A DNA stretch of 64,000 bases from NCBI GenBank assembly GCA_015233135.1, contig JADFYH010000001.1, positions 91,930 to 155,929 on the forward strand, in the 5' to 3' direction. Each line of letters opens with the position of its first letter. Position 1 is the stretch's first letter. Below the pieces are notes generated by a model, which saw only the letters and a list, made by a program, of their open reading frames with translations, did no database searches and was not told the DNA's origin. Shown here in pieces: positions 6,860 through 15,264 of the stretch. Position numbers and translations under genes: made by a program. The stretch comes from Deltaproteobacteria bacterium. GTDB taxonomy: Bacteria; UBA10199; JADFYH01.

Positions 6860-7401
6860 GTCGCCAAATAAATGGATTTCAGTTCTTCTTTGTATTCCTC
6901 CATTACTCGTCTGCCCAACTCTTCGGGATTCACCTCATAATCTCCCAAGCCTTTTGTTTTAACCGGTGTCCCCTTGCTGATCACATTCACCCCCGCATGA
7001 ATAAGGCCTGAAATGGGGCTGAGGGTGGCAATAGACACCGAAAGCTTGGAATCATTTTCGTAGAGGTCATCTCCCCAACGCAGGATTTTCTTTTGAGGCA
7101 CTTTCTTCAAAAGCTCCTGCTGAATAATCGCCATCAGCAAGCGTTGTCTTAAAACAAGATTCTCAAGGCTTACTCCAAAATGCTCGATGATAAAATGCAA
7201 CATGCTTTTTGAGTAAATGGGACTGTCCAACTTCACATCCTGCAAATCGACCATATCCTGCAAAGCCACATCACAGGGGCCTACGAAGACAAGCATGGCA
7301 TCGCCCATGAGATTATACTGATCATAAATATAATGGGAACACAGTTGAGATCCATCGTATTTGATTTCTTTTTTCACATATCTTGTTTGAAGACTTTGCA
7401 T
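6835..7401 (-). CDS. DUF366 family protein in the queuosine cluster
   Basis: A 188-residue protein that matches my recollection of DUF366: IKYDGSQLCSHYIYDQ, LMGDAMLVFVGPCDVALQDM, VDLQDV, SKSMLHFIIEHFG and a basic C-terminus. The repeated acidic and histidine-bearing motifs suggest an enzyme or metal-binding protein, but I know of no established reaction. It lies between queC and queE with a 1-nt gap to queC and an overlap with queE, so it is co-transcribed with 7-deazaguanine genes. No signal peptide or membrane segment is visible. A role in deazaguanine or pterin metabolism is inference from position alone. Confidence 0.75.
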   Translation of the reverse strand: MQSLQTRYVKKEIKYDGSQLCSHYIYDQYNLMGDAMLVFVGPCDVALQDMVDLQDVKLDSPIYSKSMLHFIIEHFGVSLENLVLRQRLLMAIIQQELLKKVPQKKILRWGDDLYENDSKLSVSIATLSPISGLIHAGVNVISKGTPVKTKGLGDYEVNPEELGRRVMEEYKEELKSIYLATCKVRAVS

Positions 7402-7402
7402 A

Positions 7403-8095
7403 TTATTTAAAAAATTCCCCCACTTTATCTTTTAACCCACTTTCAAGATAAGCTCTTTTTGAACGCAAACAAGACTCGCAGATTCCACACATCTTCTCCC
7501 CCGATTCATAACAGCTCCACACAGAGTCTAAAGAAAGTTCCAATTCGATGGCCTTTTGTACAATTTCTTTCTTGGTCAAATGGGCTAAAGGGGCCCGTAC
7601 TTGAATTTGCTTGAGTGTAGAAAAGGATAGCGAAACATTGATGCCTTCTACAAATGCCATGGAGTTGTCCGGAAATGTTGCGGCTTCTTCCAAATTAAAA
7701 CCCGTGATTAAATATTTTGCATCCATCGCCTCGGCAAAACAGGCCGCAGCATTGATAAAAAGGCCGTTGCGATTGGGTACCCAAACTGCTTTTGCGGAAT
7801 CCTGTGCTTTTTGCAGATGGTCTAAATTTTCAAAGGAAAGGAGTTCCAGGCTTTTCTCTTTTTGATTCAGTGCACTTTGAGAGATGGAGGCCAGCCAAGT
7901 GAGATCTACAATTTGATGAGGGATTTTGTAATGTCTACAGAGTAAAGCAGAGGCCTTTTTTTCCGACAAAAAAGCCCTCTGACCATAATTAAAGGTGAGG
8001 GCCAAGGCAATATCGCATTGTTGCAGAGCAAGAAGTGTGGCGACCGAAGAATCGAGTCCTCCGGAAAGAATGCTGATAGCAGTGAGTGTCTTCAT
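7403..8095 (-). CDS. queC: 7-cyano-7-deazaguanine synthase
   Basis: QueC makes preQ0 from 7-carboxy-7-deazaguanine with ATP and ammonia. The PP-loop SGGLDSS appears about 10 residues from the chosen start. FNYGQR, VPNRNGLFINAAACFAEAMD and the C-terminal zinc site C-x7/8-C-G-x-C-x2-C (SCYESGEKMCGICESCLRSK) are all present. The ATG at 8095 gives the normal short N-terminus before the PP-loop; an ATG at 8119 would add eight hydrophobic residues and is less likely. It heads the queC-DUF366-queE operon. No preQ1 riboswitch-like structure is apparent in the 100-base upstream spacer, which instead contains the terminator of the next gene. Confidence 0.95.
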   Translation of the reverse strand: MKTLTAISILSGGLDSSVATLLALQQCDIALALTFNYGQRAFLSEKKASALLCRHYKIPHQIVDLTWLASISQSALNQKEKSLELLSFENLDHLQKAQDSAKAVWVPNRNGLFINAAACFAEAMDAKYLITGFNLEEAATFPDNSMAFVEGINVSLSFSTLKQIQVRAPLAHLTKKEIVQKAIELELSLDSVWSCYESGEKMCGICESCLRSKRAYLESGLKDKVGEFFK

Positions 8096-8144
8096 AAGAG
8101 TAAGTAGTAAAGCAAGCATAAAACAATTTATGGAAGATTTTAAA

Positions 8145-8190
8145 AAACAAAAAGGGCCGCTCCATTGAAGGAGCTAGCCCTTTTCGAGGG
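8145..8190 (-). terminator. Rho-independent terminator after the phasin-like gene
   Basis: On the minus strand AAAAGGGC and GCCCTTTT pair, with an inner GCTCC/GGAGC stem, followed by TTTTGTTTTTT. It lies between the stop at 8204 and queC, so it ends the phasin-like transcript and isolates queC. Confidence 0.8.
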
Positions 8191-8203
8191 AGGTAAGCCT
8201 GTT

Positions 8204-8743
8204 CTACGCTGCTTTTTGAGAAAGGTTCTGAATTCTTCTCTCCAAATTTTTAATTCGGCCTTCTAATTTTTCCACTTCTTTTTGAGAAGGAATTTTTAAC
8301 ACGGAAAGGATCCCATTTTTGGTATCCTGGGCTTTATGACGGGCCACGGAAACCAAGTCACTTTTTTCAACCACTTGAACAAATCCTTCTATCCCTTTTC
8401 TGGCGTCTTTAATAATACGCTTTGCATTGAAGTTACCCGGCTTAATTTCCAGGCCTTTCACCTTCTCCACGATGTCATCTGCCAAACGGCGAATCTCTTT
8501 TTCAAAGTCCTCAGTTTTTTCTTGGGCCTTTGTATAAATTCCAAGCTTCTTTACCTTACCTAAAATATCATCAAAATTCTTACGGAGACCCTTGCTGGAC
8601 TTCTCTCCTTTTTGAACAAGCTTTTTGAAGATGTCCTCCACTTCCTGTTCAAGTCGACTCATAATGGAATTAATTTCCTTGATTCGAAAATTAAGGAAAT
8701 CTTTTGATTTGGACTGATTTTTTTTCTGTTTCTTACTCGCCAT
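8204..8743 (-). CDS. Phasin-like coiled-coil protein
   Basis: A 179-residue, lysine-rich, almost wholly helical protein. It has a basic N-terminus (about 1-15, SKKQKKNQSK), a long amphipathic region, and a C-terminal leucine-zipper-like helix (KEVEKLEGRIKNLERRIQNL, about 153-175). The composition and the terminal zipper resemble PhaF/PhaI-type phasins, which coat polyhydroxyalkanoate granules and some of which bind DNA. No PHA synthase is in the window, so a granule role is unproven and a nucleoid-associated or cytoskeletal coiled coil is possible. It has its own promoter, a strong AGGGGGA ribosome site and its own terminator, so it is a single-gene unit. Confidence 0.55.
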   Translation of the reverse strand: MASKKQKKNQSKSKDFLNFRIKEINSIMSRLEQEVEDIFKKLVQKGEKSSKGLRKNFDDILGKVKKLGIYTKAQEKTEDFEKEIRRLADDIVEKVKGLEIKPGNFNAKRIIKDARKGIEGFVQVVEKSDLVSVARHKAQDTKNGILSVLKIPSQKEVEKLEGRIKNLERRIQNLSQKAA

Positions 8744-8784
8744 AAGTTCCCCCTAAAAATTAATCGAAGTTCGACAGACGATTT

Positions 8785-8813
8785 TGGTAACACAACGCGT
8801 CAAGCGCTGTCAA
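8785..8813 (-). promoter_or_regulatory. Sigma-70-type promoter of the phasin-like gene
   Basis: On the minus strand TTGACA (8813-8808) is followed after 17 bases by TTACCA (8790-8785), 41 bases upstream of the ATG. The gene also has a strong ribosome site, consistent with high expression. Confidence 0.55.
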
Positions 8814-8865
8814 TCTCAAAACATTTTTTTTGTCTTTTTAGTATTCAAACTTGAAGGGCGTTCAT

Positions 8866-10575
8866 TCAACGCGGAAAATCCCCTAATTTTAGCTGAATCC
8901 GACGGCTTCCATTCCATTCATTCCACTGGGCTTGAAAGGCCAAACTGATTTTTTGTGGGAGGTCGGCATAAGCCTGGAACATTCCAAAACCAATGCTCTC
9001 AACCAGACGAAGCCCATCTTTCAGTAAAATTTTAAGGTGTTTCTCTTGCAGGATTTGAGCAGAACTCACGCAGGCTTCGTCCAATTGAAAAAGAGGTTCT
9101 GGATTTCCCGCCCCAAAGGGTTCCAATAAACTGAGTTGCTCCATCAACGCTTCATCAATATCACTCAGCTGTAATTTTGCATCCATTTTAAGCCGTGGGA
9201 TAAAATCTTCTTCACCTAATTTTTCATTAATGAAGAGATCCAGATTATCTTGTAAGGCCGTCGCCTGTTGCACTTTAAAAGTGAGGCCTGCTGCATGATG
9301 ATGTCCGCCAAACTTGAGTAGCTGATCTTTACAGGCGCCGAGTGCCTCAAACAAATTCAGGCTTGCGATAGAACGTGCCGAGCAACGTACCGTATCTCCC
9401 TCGATGCAGCCGACAAGCGCAGGTAAGCAGAATTTTTCCGCCAGTCGACTCGCCACAATGCCCACCACTCCAATATGCCAATGGGGTTCAAAAACCAAAA
9501 TCGCTTTTCGTTTTTGCGGAAGAAGCTCTTTCTGCACTTTTAGGATGGCTTCTTCCAGTATTTGTTCTTCGATTTGTTGGCGTTCGCGGTTGGCAGCATC
9601 CAGAGCTTGAGCAAGTTTTTGTGCTTCATCCCTGTCTTGACACACCAACAAATCGAAACCCAATTTTGCGGATTCTAAACGCCCCACCGCATTCAGTCTG
9701 GGTCCCAAGCGGTAGCCCACGTGGACGGGGCTCACCTTGCCTTTTACCTGAGACACTTCTTTGAGGGCGACAATGCCGGGCTCCTCGCTTCGGCTCAGCA
9801 CTTCAAGTCCTGCCTTCACCAAAATTCTATTCTGTCCTGTCAGAGGGACCACATCGGCAATGGTTCCCAGCGCGACCAAGGCCAGAAATTTTTTAAGATT
9901 CGGTTCGGTTCTGAATGCAAAAAAAGATTTTTTTCTCAGATGGGCCCGCAGCGCTATTGCCAACTGAAAAGCCACACCCACGCCCGACAGCTCTTTGTAA
10001 GGATACTGGCAATCGCTTTGCTTGGGATTCAGCACCGCCATGGCCATGGGGATTTGCGGGGGAACCTGATGATGATCGATGATGATGAGTTTTAATCCCA
10101 GCTCCTGAGCCCTTTTGGCCTCTTCTACCGAGCTGATGCCGTTGTCGACGGTGATCACCAGATCTGTTTTTTGATCTCTCAAATTTTCAAGGGCCTTAAA
10201 ATTGAGGCCATAACCTTCTTGCACCCGGTGGGGAATATAAACATCTACGTTTGCTCCTAAATCTTTGAGTAAAAGATAGAGCAAAGTGGCGCCGGTGGTT
10301 CCATCCACATCGTAATCGCCATAAACCGTTATTTTTAATTTCTGCTCCAGGGCATCTTCGATGTGCTGCACGGCCTTGGCCATGTCTTTCATCAAAAAAG
10401 GATCCGCGAGTTTTGAGAGTTCTGGATTCAAATAATTCTGGATGTCTTCTGCCGTAGACAAGCCGCGATTGAGCAGAATCTGAATGAGTAAAGGAGAAAG
10501 CTTTAAATCCAAAGAAAGTTGTTGGATGAGTTTTGGATCTTGTGGAGTAAAGATCCAACGTTTTCGTGGATTCAC
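8866..10575 (-). CDS. recJ: Single-stranded-DNA-specific exonuclease RecJ
   Basis: RecJ degrades single-stranded DNA 5' to 3' in recombination and mismatch repair. The DHH-family metal ligands are visible in order: VYGDYDVDGTTGA (about 84-96), TVDNGISS (142-149), IIIDHHQVP (164-172), then LGTIADVVPL, and the DHHA1 motif FGGHHHAAGLTF near the start of the last third. A C-terminal OB-like part (residues about 470-569) follows. The 569 residues match the usual 560-580. Its start overlaps the secF stop by 4 nt, so it is the last gene of the yajC-secD-secF-recJ run. Confidence 0.96.
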   Translation of the reverse strand: MNPRKRWIFTPQDPKLIQQLSLDLKLSPLLIQILLNRGLSTAEDIQNYLNPELSKLADPFLMKDMAKAVQHIEDALEQKLKITVYGDYDVDGTTGATLLYLLLKDLGANVDVYIPHRVQEGYGLNFKALENLRDQKTDLVITVDNGISSVEEAKRAQELGLKLIIIDHHQVPPQIPMAMAVLNPKQSDCQYPYKELSGVGVAFQLAIALRAHLRKKSFFAFRTEPNLKKFLALVALGTIADVVPLTGQNRILVKAGLEVLSRSEEPGIVALKEVSQVKGKVSPVHVGYRLGPRLNAVGRLESAKLGFDLLVCQDRDEAQKLAQALDAANRERQQIEEQILEEAILKVQKELLPQKRKAILVFEPHWHIGVVGIVASRLAEKFCLPALVGCIEGDTVRCSARSIASLNLFEALGACKDQLLKFGGHHHAAGLTFKVQQATALQDNLDLFINEKLGEEDFIPRLKMDAKLQLSDIDEALMEQLSLLEPFGAGNPEPLFQLDEACVSSAQILQEKHLKILLKDGLRLVESIGFGMFQAYADLPQKISLAFQAQWNEWNGSRRIQLKLGDFPR

Positions 10576-11480
10576 GCACTCATCCCAAAACGGTGTCCAT
10601 GCTTCTTTAGGAAAATATAAATGGGTGAGGCAATAAAGATGGAGGAATAAGTCCCGGTGACGACGCCGATGATCATCGCAAAAGCGAAATCTTTAATATC
10701 TCCGCTACCCATGATGAAAAGGACCAGCACCACGAAGAACATGGTCAGCGAAGTCACAATGGTACGAGAAAGGGTTTCGTTGATGCTTTGATTCACCAGG
10801 TCTTCGATGGGAAGAGATTTAAACTTTTTGGCATTTTCTCGAACACGGTCATAGACGATGATGGTGTCGTTGACCGAATAACCGAGGATGGTCAGAAATG
10901 CTGCAAGCACAGTGAGGTTGATCTCTCTGCCTGTAATGGCAAAGCCGCCCAAAACGATCAGCAGGTCATGCAGCAAGGCCACAATGGCTCCGGGAGAAAA
11001 ATAAAAATCGAAACGGAACCCGATATAAATCAAGATCAAAATCCAGGCGACGATTACCGACACCTGTCCTTTTTTAAAGATCTCGGATCCTGCCTTGGCT
11101 CCGACGGCTTCTTCTTTAATCAAGGTAACCGTTTCCAACTGGAATTCCTTTTTCAACACCTCTGTCACTTTGGTGGAAAAAGTATCGATATTTTCTTTGG
11201 GGGTTTGCAGTTCAAAGGCGTATAAATTTTCACTCGGCTGACCCACCTGCTGCACCAATATTTTTTCGCCCGTGCCTTTTGTTAAGGCCTCCTGAATTTT
11301 GCCCGATTCAATACTTTGACTTAATTTGTATTGAAGTTTGATACCCCCTTTGAAATCGATACCTAAATTAAAGCCATGATAAACCATCAACAAGAGAGAA
11401 CCCATGGTCAGAATTAAGGATAAGATCAAAAGAAAAGACTGGTTTTGAATAAAGGGAATTTCTTTTTCGACGATTTTCAT
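10572..11480 (-). CDS. secF: Protein translocase subunit SecF
   Basis: SecF forms with SecD the RND-type inner-membrane complex that pulls secreted proteins outward using the proton gradient. Seen: first membrane helix, then FNLGIDFKGGIKLQY (the SecF D-F-x-GG motif), a small periplasmic domain, and five further helices including GREINLTVLAAFLTILGYSV, NDTIIVYDRVREN and SLTMFFVVLVLFI. The ATG at 11480 gives a 302-residue protein starting MKIVEKEIPF. An upstream ATG at 11504 abuts a REP-like palindrome and would add eight odd residues. recJ overlaps its stop. Confidence 0.95.
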   Translation of the reverse strand: MKIVEKEIPFIQNQSFLLILSLILTMGSLLLMVYHGFNLGIDFKGGIKLQYKLSQSIESGKIQEALTKGTGEKILVQQVGQPSENLYAFELQTPKENIDTFSTKVTEVLKKEFQLETVTLIKEEAVGAKAGSEIFKKGQVSVIVAWILILIYIGFRFDFYFSPGAIVALLHDLLIVLGGFAITGREINLTVLAAFLTILGYSVNDTIIVYDRVRENAKKFKSLPIEDLVNQSINETLSRTIVTSLTMFFVVLVLFIMGSGDIKDFAFAMIIGVVTGTYSSIFIASPIYIFLKKHGHRFGMSA

Positions 11481-11503
11481 AAGAAAAAATTTCCATACTG
11501 GCA

Positions 11504-11603
11504 TCCCCTCTCCCCTTGGGGGAGAGGGTTAGGGTGAGGGGTTGGATTCCATTTACATCCACTGTCACCCTCTCCCTGACCCTCCCCCCTCAAGGGGGAG
11601 TGG
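11504..11603. repeat. REP-like pair between secD and secF (tails inward)
   Basis: Copy one (11504-11541) reads hairpin then tail (tcccctctcccc ... gggttagggtgagggg). Copy two (11565-11603) reads tail then hairpin (caccctctccctgaccc ... caagggggag). Orientation is therefore back to back, with tails facing each other over about 23 bases. It fills nearly the whole secD-secF spacer and could affect the ratio of the two transcripts. Confidence 0.85.
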
Positions 11604-11611
11604 ACTGGGAT

Positions 11612-13594
11612 TTATATGCTCAAAGTCTCAGGATTCTTTTTTTGAATCCAATATTCATAAATAAGATGCGTCACCCAATAAGCAGTGAGTAAAGTCGTCA
11701 CCACTCCAATCATCAGGGTCACCGCAAAGCCACGAATAGGGCCGGTTCCGAACTGATAGAGTACAATTCCTGATAGAAAGGTGGTCAGATGGGTATCGAT
11801 GACGGCGGTTAAGGCATTCGAAAAACCTGCATTCACGGCTATTTTAATAGGTTTGCCCGATTTGATTTCCTCTCGAATACGTTCAAAAATAATAATGTTC
11901 GCATCCAGGGCCATCGCCATCGTAAGGGCAATTCCTGCAATACCAGGCAGAGTAAGCGTGGCCTGGAACATGGCGAGCACTCCCATAATGAGCAGGACGT
12001 TCACTCCCAGCACGACATCGGCAATGAGTCCGGAGGCCTTATAATAGAGGATCATAAAGGCGACGACCACCAAAGCCGCAATGAGCGCAGCCCTTAAACC
12101 TTCGTGAATCGCGTTTTTACCCAAACTCGGTCCGATAATCGTTTTGGTGATTTCTTTGAGCGAGGCCGGAAGGGCGCCTTCTCTTAAAACCAGCGAAAGG
12201 TTTTCGGCCTCCTGCAATTGGGTATTATAATCGCCAGCCCCCAGGGTAATTTGTGCTTCTCCATTGGGAATAGCTACCTTGATGAAGGGAGCGGACATGA
12301 CATTCCCATCGAGGATAATCGCCAAAAAACCTTTCTGGGCATTGGCTGCAGTGAGTTCCCCAAACAGTTTTGCACCGATGGGATTAAAAGACAGCGAGAC
12401 ATAAGGCCCTTCGTTTCCCACACTGACTTGTGCTCCGCGTAGCATGTCTCCTGTCACCTCGGCTTTTCGTTTCAAGACATACGGGGTTCCAGCAACCACC
12501 TTCTTTTTGATGGGATCGGTTTGAAGTTCAAAGGCAATCTCGGAATCGGAGGAAATTTTTCCTTTGAGGGCCTCATTAATCTGGTTAACACTTTCAGCGC
12601 TAAAACCTTCAGGAATTTTTTTCTCTACCCTTGCCTTGGCAATCAGATCTTGTATTTCATTGTTTGCGCGTGGATGTTGAGGGGAAGTCATTTTGGAATC
12701 ATCCACCAGTTTAAATTCAAGTTTACCCGATTGTTTGACAATACTAATGGCTCGAGCGGGATCGCTCACCCCCGGCAATTCTACGGCAATGCGATTGGTC
12801 CCCAGCTTTCGGATAGAAGGCTCTGCAACTCCATAACGATCGATACGGTTTCGAATGGTTTCCACGGCCTGCTTCACGGAATCTTGGTGCAGCGTATTCA
12901 AATAGGCGTCACTGGGTTTATAAACCACTTTGCCAGGCTCATTCTTTTCTTTCAGATCTTTAAAATCGCTGGCAATTTTTTGTTTTATTTCTTCTCGTTT
13001 GGCCTCATTGGGTAAGACCACCCGAAAAGTATCGGAACCTGTGCTTCTTTCAATCTCGAGCGCTCCCAGGGGGGCTAATTTTTCATTTAAGCTGCCCACT
13101 AGAGCCTGCAGACTGGCTTCGTCTTTTTGTTCGCTTTGATAAGTAAGTTCGTTACTTTCCTTTTGTAGAACTAAAGAGTTCGAATAATTTTTAGAAAGGT
13201 ATTCGGATAATTTTTTAAGCGCCACTTCGTTCGGAAGCAGGGCACGAATACGATCGGTCTTGGGAACGCGCTCTATAATGACATTGGGGATTTTTTCGGA
13301 GCTCAGGTAACGCTGAGTCTGACTGGCTATCAGGTCCAGTCGATTAGAAACGGCCTCTTGAACCGAGACCTCGAGTTCCAGATAGATTCCTCCCCGAAGA
13401 TCCAGACCCAGGTTGAGTTCTTTTTGAGGTAAGATCCAGGCCAAGGTTTTTTCCCAGGTTTTAAGGACACGACCTTTGGCCTCTGCCTCTTCAAGGCGGG
13501 ATTGCAGGCCTAAAATACTGGGCATGAGGGCATAGAGAGAAAGAAGGATAAGGGCTAAAACCAGATAAATTTTATTACGCCAGGAAGAAGTCAT
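11612..13594 (-). CDS. secD: Protein translocase subunit SecD
   Basis: The large partner of SecF. Seen: one N-terminal helix, LNLGLDLRGGIYLELEV (the SecD D-L-R-GG motif, about 60-76), a long periplasmic region including QAVETIRNRIDRYGVAEPSI, and the C-terminal helix bundle with GIALTMAMALDANIIIFERI, REEIKSGK and GFSNALTAVIDTHLTTFLSG. At 660 residues it is longer than the common 520-620, the excess lying in the periplasmic domain. It lies in the order yajC-secD-secF, separated from yajC by about 20 bases and from secF by a REP-like pair. Confidence 0.96.
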   Translation of the reverse strand: MTSSWRNKIYLVLALILLSLYALMPSILGLQSRLEEAEAKGRVLKTWEKTLAWILPQKELNLGLDLRGGIYLELEVSVQEAVSNRLDLIASQTQRYLSSEKIPNVIIERVPKTDRIRALLPNEVALKKLSEYLSKNYSNSLVLQKESNELTYQSEQKDEASLQALVGSLNEKLAPLGALEIERSTGSDTFRVVLPNEAKREEIKQKIASDFKDLKEKNEPGKVVYKPSDAYLNTLHQDSVKQAVETIRNRIDRYGVAEPSIRKLGTNRIAVELPGVSDPARAISIVKQSGKLEFKLVDDSKMTSPQHPRANNEIQDLIAKARVEKKIPEGFSAESVNQINEALKGKISSDSEIAFELQTDPIKKKVVAGTPYVLKRKAEVTGDMLRGAQVSVGNEGPYVSLSFNPIGAKLFGELTAANAQKGFLAIILDGNVMSAPFIKVAIPNGEAQITLGAGDYNTQLQEAENLSLVLREGALPASLKEITKTIIGPSLGKNAIHEGLRAALIAALVVVAFMILYYKASGLIADVVLGVNVLLIMGVLAMFQATLTLPGIAGIALTMAMALDANIIIFERIREEIKSGKPIKIAVNAGFSNALTAVIDTHLTTFLSGIVLYQFGTGPIRGFAVTLMIGVVTTLLTAYWVTHLIYEYWIQKKNPETLSI

Positions 13595-13614
13595 AATTGA
13601 ACTCGAAATTATTT

Positions 13615-13923
13615 TTACTCAGTTTTTTTAGATACCGCGTCACGATCACATTTAATTTTCACATTGGGGGCAATTTCCAAAGTGATTATTTTGTCGCTGG
13701 TCTCCACAATTTTTGCGTAAATTCCGGAGGTGGTCACCACAGAATCCCCTTTTTGTAAGGCAGTAATCATTGCCTGCCTGTCTTTCTGCTGTTTTTGCTG
13801 GGGACGAATCACCAGAAAATAAAAAATCAAAAACACTATGCCTAGCGGGGCAAAAAAACTAAGGCTGGCGGTGGGTGATGCGCCTGCACCTTGGGCCCAG
13901 GCGGTAGAAATAAATGGATTCAT
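13615..13923 (-). CDS. yajC: Preprotein translocase subunit YajC
   Basis: A 102-residue single-helix membrane protein associated with SecDF. A short N-terminal tail (MNPFISTAWAQGAGA) leads to a hydrophobic helix (FFAPLGIVFLIFYFLVIRPQ), then the diagnostic RPQQKQQK and the cytosolic domain with LQKGDSVVTTSGIYAKIVE. It is of normal length and is the first gene of the sec run. Upstream lies a REP-like pair and then tgt, so whether tgt and yajC share a transcript is uncertain. Confidence 0.95.
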   Translation of the reverse strand: MNPFISTAWAQGAGASPTASLSFFAPLGIVFLIFYFLVIRPQQKQQKDRQAMITALQKGDSVVTTSGIYAKIVETSDKIITLEIAPNVKIKCDRDAVSKKTE

Positions 13924-13946
13924 AAGTCACTCTTGTATCATGTCTA

Positions 13947-14049
13947 GCCCTCTCTCCCTTGAGGGGAGAGAGTCAGAGAGAGGGTGATCATAAATTGGAT
14001 TTATGATTGGACCCCCCTCCCTAACCCTCTCCCTCAAGGGGAGAGGGGA
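13947..14049. repeat. REP-like pair between tgt and yajC (tails inward)
   Basis: Copy one (13947-13987) is hairpin then tail, copy two (14011-14049) is tail then hairpin, so the pair is back to back as at 11504-11603. Copy two supplies the last codons and the stop codon of tgt, giving the protein end PSPLEGEG. Confidence 0.85.
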
Positions 14050-15190
14050 TCATTTTTCTAAAAAAATCTTTCTTAAATTCTGGAAATCTCTCCTCGGCTA
14101 TCGCGAGGCGGATTTCGACTAACAGATTGAGATAGTAATGTAAATTGTGAATTGAATTTAGTATGGAGGAGAGAATTTCCTTCCCCATCATTAAATGTCT
14201 CAAGTAAGCCCGACTGAAATTCTGGCAGGTATAGCACTTGCAATTTTCGTCGATGGGACGAGGATCTTCCTTATGCTCGGCATTGCTGATATAGAGTGAT
14301 CCTTCGGGCGTAAACAACATCCCATTTCGAGCATTGCGCGTGGGGATGATGCAGTCAAACATGTCGATGCCACGGTCGATGCATTCCACGATATCTTCGG
14401 GCATCCCTACTCCCATCAGGTAACGAGGTTTATCGGGAGGAAGATATTCAGTGCAGCTCTCTGCAATTTTGTAAGCAAGTTCCATGGGTTCGCCCACCGA
14501 AACGCCGCCAATGGCGTAGCCGTCGAAAGGGCGTGAGGTGTGAGGTGTGAGGTGTGAGGCGTTTTCTGACAGCTCCTGCAGCCGATCAAAACATTGTCTT
14601 CTGAGATGCGGATACATCCCTCCTTGAAGGATTGCGAACAACGCAGAATCCGATTTTCTCGCCATCAAGCAACGCGCAGCCCAATCCACCGTAAGATCCA
14701 AAGATTTCTGGGCCTGTTCCTCGGTGACCGGAAAGCCCAGGCATTCATCCAATACCATCATGATGTTGGAGCCCAAGGATTCTTGAATTTCGATGGCTAA
14801 CTCCGGACTTAAGAGATGCGTCGATCCATCCAGATGCGACTGAAACTCCACCCCCTCTTTTTTGAGTTTCCGGAACTTTGCTAAAGAAAACACCTGAAAG
14901 CCCCCGCTGTCCGTCAAAATAGGCCCCGGCCATTGCATGAAATGATGAAGACCACCCAGTTTTTGAACAAGCTTATGCCCGGGCCGGAGATAGAGGTGAT
15001 AGGTATTTCCCAAAATGATAGGAGGTTTCAGTTCGTTCGCCAATTGATCCGGACGAATCGCCTTCACCGTCGCGTAAGTACCGACGGGCATAAATACGGG
15101 TGTAGGGATGAGTCCCCGAGGCGTCTGAATTTCACCCAAACGGGCTTTAGTGTTTGCGGAACTTTTGAGAAGTTTGAAAGAAAAGGACAT
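14021..15190 (-). CDS. tgt: tRNA-guanine transglycosylase
   Basis: Tgt swaps guanine 34 for a 7-deazaguanine in tRNAs with GUN anticodons. Seen: PVGTYATVKA, ILGNTYHLYLRPG, LTDSGGFQVFSL (catalytic Asp), DGYAIGGVSVGEP, and the zinc site CKCYTCQNFSRAYLRHL with a downstream H. The ATG at 15190 (MSFSFKLL) is preferred over a start at 15217. Two oddities: about residues 211-220 (SHLTPHTSR) come from a 7-bp tandem array placed just before the conserved DGYAIGG loop, and the last eight residues (PSPLEGEG) with the stop are supplied by a REP-like palindrome. It follows queA, as in many genomes. Confidence 0.96.
   Translation of the reverse strand: MSFSFKLLKSSANTKARLGEIQTPRGLIPTPVFMPVGTYATVKAIRPDQLANELKPPIILGNTYHLYLRPGHKLVQKLGGLHHFMQWPGPILTDSGGFQVFSLAKFRKLKKEGVEFQSHLDGSTHLLSPELAIEIQESLGSNIMMVLDECLGFPVTEEQAQKSLDLTVDWAARCLMARKSDSALFAILQGGMYPHLRRQCFDRLQELSENASHLTPHTSRPFDGYAIGGVSVGEPMELAYKIAESCTEYLPPDKPRYLMGVGMPEDIVECIDRGIDMFDCIIPTRNARNGMLFTPEGSLYISNAEHKEDPRPIDENCKCYTCQNFSRAYLRHLMMGKEILSSILNSIHNLHYYLNLLVEIRLAIAEERFPEFKKDFFRKMIPSPLEGEG
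14531..14560. repeat. Heptamer array inside tgt
   Basis: Four units (gcgtgag, gtgtgag, gtgtgag, gtgtgag) sit in the coding sequence and are translated as part of SENASHLTPHTSRPF. The array is not found in Tgt proteins generally and falls in a surface loop before the conserved GGVSVGEP motif. Confidence 0.75.
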
Positions 15191-15264
15191 AAGTAAACCA
15201 AAAAAAAATTGGCCCACTTAAGACTACAAGTCCGAGGAGGGGTCAAGGTATGTTTCCTCGAAAA

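Noticed and set aside
8096-8203. preQ1 riboswitch before queC
   Set aside because: No preQ1-type pseudoknot pattern is apparent; the hairpin here is a terminator with a T-run belonging to the upstream gene.
9375-10095. Plus-strand frames inside recJ
   Set aside because: They run antisense to a clearly coding gene, have no family likeness and no ribosome sites.
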